Assembly (NCBI GenBank): GCA_021823875.1 | Contig: JAKAMD010000117.1 | Location: forward strand, 1-9,215 | Source of the DNA: Pseudomonadota bacterium | Lineage (GTDB): Bacteria; Pseudomonadota; Alphaproteobacteria; Rhizobiales; Xanthobacteraceae | Direction: 5' to 3' | DNA length: 9,215 nt | Shown: piece by piece, positions 5,348 through 9,215 of the stretch | How the letters are laid out: each line of letters begins with the position of its first letter | Numbering within the stretch: position 1 is the first letter of the stretch | Notes under the pieces: model-generated | Told to the model about the DNA's origin: nothing | What the model saw: the letters and a program-made list of their open reading frames with translations, nothing else | Databases searched by the model: none | Position numbers and translations under genes: made by a program

Positions 5348-5833
5348 CTACTTCGCCAGCAGTTCCGCAAAAAGTTCGAGCGCGCGCTGCGCGAAGGCCC
5401 GCATATTGGCCTGCCGGTCGGCGCGGCCCGTCTCCAACGTGATCGCGCGTTCGATCGCAGGTCCGACCACCGCGATGCAGCTATGGCCCGCCGCGTCGCC
5501 ATAGCGGTTGCCGGTCGGCCCGGCCGCGCCGCTCTCCCCGATGCCCCAGCTCGCGCCGTGCCGCTCGCGTACGCGGCGCGCCACCAACAAGGCGTAAGGT
5601 TCGGTCGAGGCGCGCATGCCGGCCGTCTCGGCCTCGCCGACGCCTAAGAGCGCCGCGCGCGCGGCGTGCGTATAGACCACCGCGCCGCCGAGGAAATAGG
5701 CGGACGCACCGGGCACCGCCAGCAGGGTCGCCGCGATCAGGCCGCCGGTCGATGACTCGGCAACGGCGACGGTCTCCTTGCGCGCAATCAGCCGCTTGGC
5801 GATTTGTTCCGCACTCGGGATCAGCATTTGCAT
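5348..5833 (-). CDS. CinA-family nicotinamide-nucleotide amidohydrolase (PncC domain), 161 aa
   Basis: This is a stand-alone C-terminal CinA domain. The family enzyme PncC deamidates nicotinamide mononucleotide to nicotinate mononucleotide, recycling NAD breakdown products in the cytosol. Characteristic stretches are VAVAESSTGGLIAATLLAVPGAS (22-44) with the ESSTGG motif, YFLGGAVVYT (46-55), and WGIGESGAAGPTGNRYGDAAGHSCIAVVG (96-124). The length of 161 residues fits single-domain PncC proteins such as E. coli YgaD. The N-terminal MoCF-like domain of long CinA is absent. ATG at 5833 has GAGGAA about nine bases upstream; a second ATG two codons later is too far from it. The gene begins 3 bp after the stop of the upstream unknown gene, so the two are almost certainly co-transcribed. 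Its stop codon directly abuts the ccrM stop from the opposite direction. Confidence 0.9.
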   Translation of the reverse strand: MQMLIPSAEQIAKRLIARKETVAVAESSTGGLIAATLLAVPGASAYFLGGAVVYTHAARAALLGVGEAETAGMRASTEPYALLVARRVRERHGASWGIGESGAAGPTGNRYGDAAGHSCIAVVGPAIERAITLETGRADRQANMRAFAQRALELFAELLAK

Positions 5834-5836
5834 CGT

Positions 5837-6490
5837 TCAGTTCCTCATGCCGTGGCTCAGTTGGCAGAGCACGCGGAAGACGCCGACATCGGCGCGCGCA
5901 AAATGTGCCGCCATACGTTCGCCAAGCTGTTCGGCGGCGTCCTGCCGCAAGGTTTCGATCATCAGGCAGCCGGCAATCTTGCGGTCGCCGCCGCGCAGCT
6001 TTTCTTCCATCGAGACCGGCACGGCGGCGGGATCAAGCGCGCTCCAGATCTCGCCGCGCGCCACCGCCGGGTCCGCCACGAGTGCATCAAGCTGTGCGCT
6101 CAACGCCGCTTGGTCCGGCGCCTCGTTGAACCGCACCGTCACCGCGTAGGCGCCCTGAAAGACGCCGCGGCGCAGCACGCGCCGGCAGACGGTCCGGTTC
6201 ATGTTGAGGAAGACTTCCGACATGACCTTCCGCGTCATCGGCGTCGGATTGTCGAGCCGTTCGAGATAGGCCTTCGAGGTCAGCACGGCGGGGGATTCGG
6301 TGAGATAGAAATTGAAATAGCCACTCGTGCCCGAGAGGGCCTGATGGCGGCGGCCGAACAGGAAACCGGGCACCGCCAGCCGTTCGACGAGATGCTCGCC
6401 CTGGAACCAGGTTTCGAACTCGGCCTCGCGGCCGGGACGGCAATCGTGCCAGATCGCCAGGATGCCCGGCAGTTGGTCCTCCGCCATCAT
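5837..6490 (-). CDS. Uncharacterised protein, probable tandem ferredoxin-like (dimeric alpha/beta barrel) fold, 217 aa
   Basis: I do not recognise a named family with certainty. The first half, GILAIWHDCRPGREAEFETWFQGEHLVERLAVPGFLFGRRHQ, has the pattern W...P....EFE.WF..EH..ER..VPGF..GRR seen in dimeric alpha/beta barrel proteins of the EthD/NIPSNAP type. It is followed by a YFNFYLTES strand. The second half (from about GAYAVTVRFNEAPDQAALSAQL through KIAGCLMIETL) looks like another beta-alpha-beta unit, so the protein may hold two such folds in tandem. There is no signal peptide or membrane segment. The start at ATG 6490 is followed by a second ATG; AAGGA (6495-6499) lies 4 to 7 bases upstream. 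A TTG at 6493 is also in frame. Gaps of 22 bp to the RidA-like gene and 3 bp to the CinA gene argue for an operon and a role in small-molecule metabolism, but that is inference. Confidence 0.85.
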   Translation of the reverse strand: MMAEDQLPGILAIWHDCRPGREAEFETWFQGEHLVERLAVPGFLFGRRHQALSGTSGYFNFYLTESPAVLTSKAYLERLDNPTPMTRKVMSEVFLNMNRTVCRRVLRRGVFQGAYAVTVRFNEAPDQAALSAQLDALVADPAVARGEIWSALDPAAVPVSMEEKLRGGDRKIAGCLMIETLRQDAAEQLGERMAAHFARADVGVFRVLCQLSHGMRN

Positions 6491-6512
6491 CAAGTCCTTA
6501 ACGGCAGGCGCC

Positions 6513-6863
6513 CTACTTCGCCGCCGTCACCATGATCTCAACAAGGTAATCCGGCGCGGCGAGCTTGGCCTCGACGGTGGCGCGGACGGGCGTTTCGCCC
6601 GGCACGATCCAGGTATCCCACACCGCATTCATCTCGGCGAACGTGCCCATGTCGGCGAGGTAGATCGTGGCCGAAATGATCTTGCTCTTGTTGCTGCCGA
6701 CCTGCGCCAGATAGGTATCGATGGTCGCGAGAATCTCGCGCGTCTGCTCGGTGACGCTCTTGCCTTTGCTGGCGTTCGCGACGATGCCGGCGAGATAGAC
6801 GGTATCGCCGTGCACGACGATCTGGCTCATGCGGGGTCCGGTGTGATGGCGTTCGACCTTCAT
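6513..6863 (-). CDS. RidA-family (YjgF/YER057c/UK114) protein, 116 aa
   Basis: RidA proteins form trimers that hydrolyse reactive enamine/imine intermediates released by PLP enzymes. Here VVHGDTVYLAGIVAN (16-30) is the first strand pair and EQTREILATIDTYLAQVGSNKSKIISATIYLADM (39-72) the central helix and strand. PVRATVEAKLAAPDYLVEIMVTA (92-114) carries the conserved arginine R94 (equivalent to E. coli RidA R105) and E109 (equivalent to E120). The presence of both active-site residues supports enamine/imine deaminase activity, though this divergent subgroup may have another substrate. ATG at 6863 has AAGGA about seven bases upstream. The gene follows mutY by 36 bp and precedes the unknown 217-residue gene by 22 bp on the same strand, indicating a shared transcript. 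Confidence 0.92.
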   Translation of the reverse strand: MKVERHHTGPRMSQIVVHGDTVYLAGIVANASKGKSVTEQTREILATIDTYLAQVGSNKSKIISATIYLADMGTFAEMNAVWDTWIVPGETPVRATVEAKLAAPDYLVEIMVTAAK

Positions 6864-6899
6864 GGGATGTCCTTCAAGTTGACGGTGTGGCCGGGGTTA

Positions 6900-7997
6900 T
6901 CACGGCTCCGGCAGCGCATGCGCAAGTACTTTTCGCATGACCGTCGGCAGCGCTTCGCCGGCAAGCGTGCCGCGCTTGACCCAGCGCGCGCCCTTCGGTG
7001 CGCGCGTGCCGCGCGGCACATGGGCGAGGAAGACGGTCAGTTCCAGCGGAAAATGCGTGAAGACGTGGTTCACCACGCCCGGCAGGCGGTGCCATTTGAT
7101 GCCGGCATGTACGCGCGGTGCGCTTTTGCGCGCTTGCGCCGAATCGAAGTCGTGCGTCCAGTCGCTGCCCGGCACCTCCGTCATCTTGGCGAGCAGGCCT
7201 TTGTCCGGACGCTGCCGCAGCAAGACGCAGCCGTCGGCGCGCAGCGCGACGAAGGCGGCGCCGCGCCGCAAGCGGCCCTCGCGCTTGGGTGTCTTGCGCG
7301 GGAAATTCTCCTGCTCGCCGCGGGCCTGCGCGACGCAGGCCCCGCTCCACGGGCAGAGCGCACAAGCCGGCCGCTTGGGCGAACACAGCGTGGCGCCGAG
7401 GTCCATCAAGCTTTGCGCGAAATCGCCGGTGCGCTCAGGCGGCAGTAGCGCGGTCGCGCGGTCCTTGATGAGCGGCTTGGCCGCCGGCAGTTCGTCTTCG
7501 ATCGCATAGAGCCGCGTCACCACGCGCTCGACATTGCCGTCGACCGGCACCGCCGGTGCATCGAAGGCGATCGCCGCCACTGCCGCGGCGGTGTAGTCGC
7601 CGATGCCGGGCAGCGCGCGCAGCGCGGCGGGATCGTGCGGGAAAATGCCGCCGTGGCGCGCCACCACGGTTTGCGCGCAAGCGTGCAGGTTGCGGGCGCG
7701 CGTGTAATAGCCGAGCCCCGCCCAGGCGCGCAGCACGTCGTCGAGCGACGCTGCCGCCAGCGCTTGCACGATCGGCCAGCGCTCAAGGAAGCGCGCATAA
7801 TAGGGCGCCACCGTCTTCACGGTGGTCTGCTGCAGCATGATCTCCGACAGCCAGACCCTATATGGATCTGGCCGCTCGCCCGGCCGCGCCCGCCAGGGCA
7901 GCACGCGGGCATGCCGGTCGTACCAGGCGAGCAGATCGGCCGCATCGGGCGGGTTGCGGGCTTTCTTTCGCGCGGGCATACGGACTGCTACGGTCAT
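6900..7997 (-). CDS. mutY: Adenine DNA glycosylase MutY, 365 aa
   Basis: MutY removes adenine mispaired with 8-oxoguanine in base excision repair. WLSEIMLQQTTVKTVAPYY (49-67) holds the catalytic Glu52, AWAGLGYYTRARNLH is the conserved DNA-contact region, and LPGIGDYTAAAVAAIAF (129-145) is the helix-hairpin-helix. VPVDGNVERVVTRL (150-163) contains the catalytic Asp153. The 4Fe-4S cluster cysteines are C205, C212, C215 and C221, exactly Cx6Cx2Cx5C. From about residue 245 a NUDIX-like 8-oxoguanine-recognition domain follows, with VVNHVFTHFPLEL (308-320) supplying the FxH loop. The open frame extends to 8282, but that extra part is the antisense of the divergent DUF721 gene, so ATG at 7997 is preferred; ATG at 7979 is an alternative. 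Neither has a good ribosome binding site. It leads the mutY, ridA-like, unknown, cinA cluster. Its start is 30 bp from that of the divergent DUF721 gene. Confidence 0.96.
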   Translation of the reverse strand: MTVAVRMPARKKARNPPDAADLLAWYDRHARVLPWRARPGERPDPYRVWLSEIMLQQTTVKTVAPYYARFLERWPIVQALAAASLDDVLRAWAGLGYYTRARNLHACAQTVVARHGGIFPHDPAALRALPGIGDYTAAAVAAIAFDAPAVPVDGNVERVVTRLYAIEDELPAAKPLIKDRATALLPPERTGDFAQSLMDLGATLCSPKRPACALCPWSGACVAQARGEQENFPRKTPKREGRLRRGAAFVALRADGCVLLRQRPDKGLLAKMTEVPGSDWTHDFDSAQARKSAPRVHAGIKWHRLPGVVNHVFTHFPLELTVFLAHVPRGTRAPKGARWVKRGTLAGEALPTVMRKVLAHALPEP

Positions 7998-8027
7998 GCG
8001 CTCGATCGTGGCACGAGACGCCCCCGC

Positions 8028-8507
8028 ATGAACAAGCCCTCGCCCAGTTTTCCCCGGCCGCTTGCGGACCTCACCGGCGCCGCCCTGGGCGACATGCTGA
8101 AACGGCAGGGCTTTGCCTCGAGCGAGATCGTGGCGCGCTGGGCCGAGATCGCCGGCCCCGAAATCGCCGCCCACAGCGAGCCGCTCAAGATCAACTGGCC
8201 GCGCCATCCGGACGAAACCGCGCCGGAACCGGCCACGCTGATCCTGCGGGTCGAGGGACCGGCGGCGCTCGAGATCCAGCACCAGTCGGCGGTGATCCTG
8301 GAACGGGTCAACCGCTTCTTCGGCTGGCGCGCCATCGGCCGCATCGCGCTGCGCCAGGCGCCGCTGCGTCGCCGCGAAACGCCCCGCCCGCCGGCGCCGC
8401 CCGATCCTGCGGCGGCCGGCCGCATCGCCGCGAGCTTGCCGCAGATCGAAGATGAGGGCCTGCGTCAGGCGCTCGGCCGCCTGGGCGCGGCAGTCAAGGG
8501 AAAGTGA
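8028..8507 (+). CDS. dciA: DUF721 (DciA-like) protein, 159 aa
   Basis: DUF721 proteins include DciA, which helps load the replicative helicase DnaB in bacteria lacking DnaC. The domain spans about residues 12-105. PLADLTGAALGDMLKRQGF begins it, and VARWAEIAGPEIAAHSEPLKINWPR has the W..I.G...A.H..P signature. ATLILRVEGPAALEIQHQSAVILERVNRFFGWRAIGRIAL then resembles the KH-like part. The C-terminal tail is Pro/Arg/Ala-rich and probably flexible, with a final helix LRQALGRLGAAV. ATG at 8028 begins the recognisable region; the frame is open further upstream, but that is antisense to mutY. No clear Shine-Dalgarno sequence is visible. mutY, this gene, a DsbA-like gene and then smc is a familiar order in Hyphomicrobiales. 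The gene symbol is by family and position; helicase loading has not been shown from this sequence. Confidence 0.87.
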   Translation: MNKPSPSFPRPLADLTGAALGDMLKRQGFASSEIVARWAEIAGPEIAAHSEPLKINWPRHPDETAPEPATLILRVEGPAALEIQHQSAVILERVNRFFGWRAIGRIALRQAPLRRRETPRPPAPPDPAAAGRIAASLPQIEDEGLRQALGRLGAAVKGK

Positions 8508-8524
8508 GCATCGAATACCGCCGT

Positions 8525-8554
8525 TTCACGGCCCGCCATTGCCACAATTATAAT
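8525..8554 (+). promoter_or_regulatory. Probable promoter of the DsbA-like gene
   Basis: TATAAT (8549-8554) is a perfect -10 box, a rarity in this GC-rich sequence. TTCACG (8525-8530) at 18-bp spacing is a partial -35. Transcription would start near 8561, giving a leader of about 46 nt that contains a small hairpin, CCCGT-TGGA-ACGGG (8573-8585 approximately). The DsbA-like gene therefore probably has its own promoter rather than relying only on the DUF721 transcript. Confidence 0.5.
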
Positions 8555-8607
8555 ATCCAGCTAGGCAGGCTCCCGTTGGAACGGGTTAACAGGCGAAGGA
8601 GTTGACG

Positions 8608-9215
8608 TTGCTGATCAATCGCCGCGTATTCTGCACAAGTGCCGCGACTGCGGCGCTGGCCACCACCGTCCTCGCCACCGGCCTGTTGCCGACTTTTTCG
8701 GGCAAGGCCTGGGCCCAGGAAAAATTCTCGACCGAAGAGCTGATGAAGGCGGAAGCCCTGCCCGATCTGTGGCTCGGCAACGACAAGGCGCCGGTCACCA
8801 TCATCGAATATGCGTCGATGACCTGCCCCCATTGCGCGCATTTCACCGACAACACCTTCCCGGAACTGAAGAAGAAATACATCGATACCGGCAAGGCGCG
8901 TTACGTGCTGCGCGAATTCCCGCTCGACAGCGTGGCGGCGGGCGCCTTCATGCTGGCGCGTTGCGCCAGCGACATGAGCGGCAACGGTACCGGCCCGGGC
9001 CCGAAAGATGCGGGGAAGTACTACGCCCTGGTCGAGAGTCTATTCCGCCGGCAGGGGGAATGGGCGGTAGAAAAGCCGATCCCGCCGCTGCAAACGATCG
9101 CCAAACAGGCCGGCTTCACCGATGCGAGTTTCAATGCCTGCCTGACGAATCAGAAGCTGCTCGACGACATCGAAAAGGTGCGTCAGCGCGCGCTCGACAA
9201 ATTCAAAGTGCACTC
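8608..9215 (+). CDS. DsbA-family thiol:disulfide oxidoreductase, exported, 3'-truncated by the window
   Basis: This is a periplasmic thioredoxin-fold protein that would form or rearrange disulfide bonds. The N-terminus NRRVFCTSAATAALATT, leading to a likely cleavage after KAWA (residue 36), is a signal peptide with a twin-arginine look. TIIEYASMTCPHCAHFTDNTFPELKKKYI (64-92) holds the active site C73-P-H-C76, the classical DsbA dipeptide. The helical insert runs through residues about 100-190. The window ends at FKVHS, just where the conserved cis-proline motif (TPTF) would follow, so 202 codons are present and a short C-terminal part is missing. The start is TTG 8608 with AAGGAG (8596-8601) six bases upstream; an earlier TTG at 8602 touches that site and is unlikely. 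It follows the DUF721 gene by 100 bp. Its physiological partner is unknown. Confidence 0.92.
   Translation, partial: MLINRRVFCTSAATAALATTVLATGLLPTFSGKAWAQEKFSTEELMKAEALPDLWLGNDKAPVTIIEYASMTCPHCAHFTDNTFPELKKKYIDTGKARYVLREFPLDSVAAGAFMLARCASDMSGNGTGPGPKDAGKYYALVESLFRRQGEWAVEKPIPPLQTIAKQAGFTDASFNACLTNQKLLDDIEKVRQRALDKFKVH

Noticed and set aside
7998..8282. N-terminal extension of the mutY frame to a total of 460 residues
   Set aside because: The extra part is antisense to the DUF721 coding region and resembles no MutY N-terminus; the family start is at or near 7997.
1..9215. A novel defence or mobile system
   Set aside because: ccrM has no restriction partner, there are no transposases, integrases, direct-repeat arrays or unknown multi-gene cassettes; all long genes but one fall in known core families.

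Overview
The window is about 9.2 kb of high-GC DNA that reads as chromosomal sequence from an alphaproteobacterium of the order Hyphomicrobiales, most likely close to Bradyrhizobium, Rhodopseudomonas or Xanthobacteraceae. The reasons are a CcrM-type GANTC methyltransferase with its C-terminal RAMA domain, the order mutY / DUF721 (dciA) / dsbA-like, an alphaproteobacterial LexA-type box (GAAC-N7-GAAC), and three intergenic palindromic repeats of the kind common in this group. I see no phage, plasmid, transposase or CRISPR array.

Layout from left to right. Positions 1-237 (minus) hold the start of a PA0069-family radical SAM gene that runs off the left edge, with a perfect LexA-type box just upstream. 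A small family 2 glycosyltransferase (379-957, plus) is transcribed away from it. A composite palindromic repeat (962-1107) separates it from a MarR-GNAT fusion regulator (1156-2106, plus) that has a palindromic operator at its promoter. A second repeat (2241-2292) lies in the convergent gap before moaB (2338-2901, minus). A third repeat (2913-3003) lies between moaB and a YpfJ-type membrane zinc metallopeptidase (3010-3933, minus). A 280-bp divergent region carries a CtrA-like site and three GANTC sites directly in front of ccrM (4214-5347, plus).

The right half holds a compact minus-strand cluster, mutY (6900-7997), ridA-like (6513-6863), an unknown 217-residue protein (5837-6490) and a stand-alone cinA/pncC domain (5348-5833), with gaps of 36, 22 and 3 bp. 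It converges on ccrM with the two stop codons touching. All three recognisable members clear damage: mispairs at 8-oxoguanine, reactive enamine/imine intermediates, and deamidated pyridine nucleotides. Divergent from mutY are the DUF721/DciA gene (8028-8507, plus) and a DsbA-like exported oxidoreductase (from 8608, plus) that is cut off by the right edge.

Most genes are familiar core alphaproteobacterial genes. The better leads are regulatory: the LexA-type box at the radical SAM gene, the GANTC cluster and start-proximal hairpin at ccrM, the operator of the MarR-GNAT fusion, and the unknown protein inside the damage-control cluster. I did not find convincing evidence of an undescribed multi-gene system.
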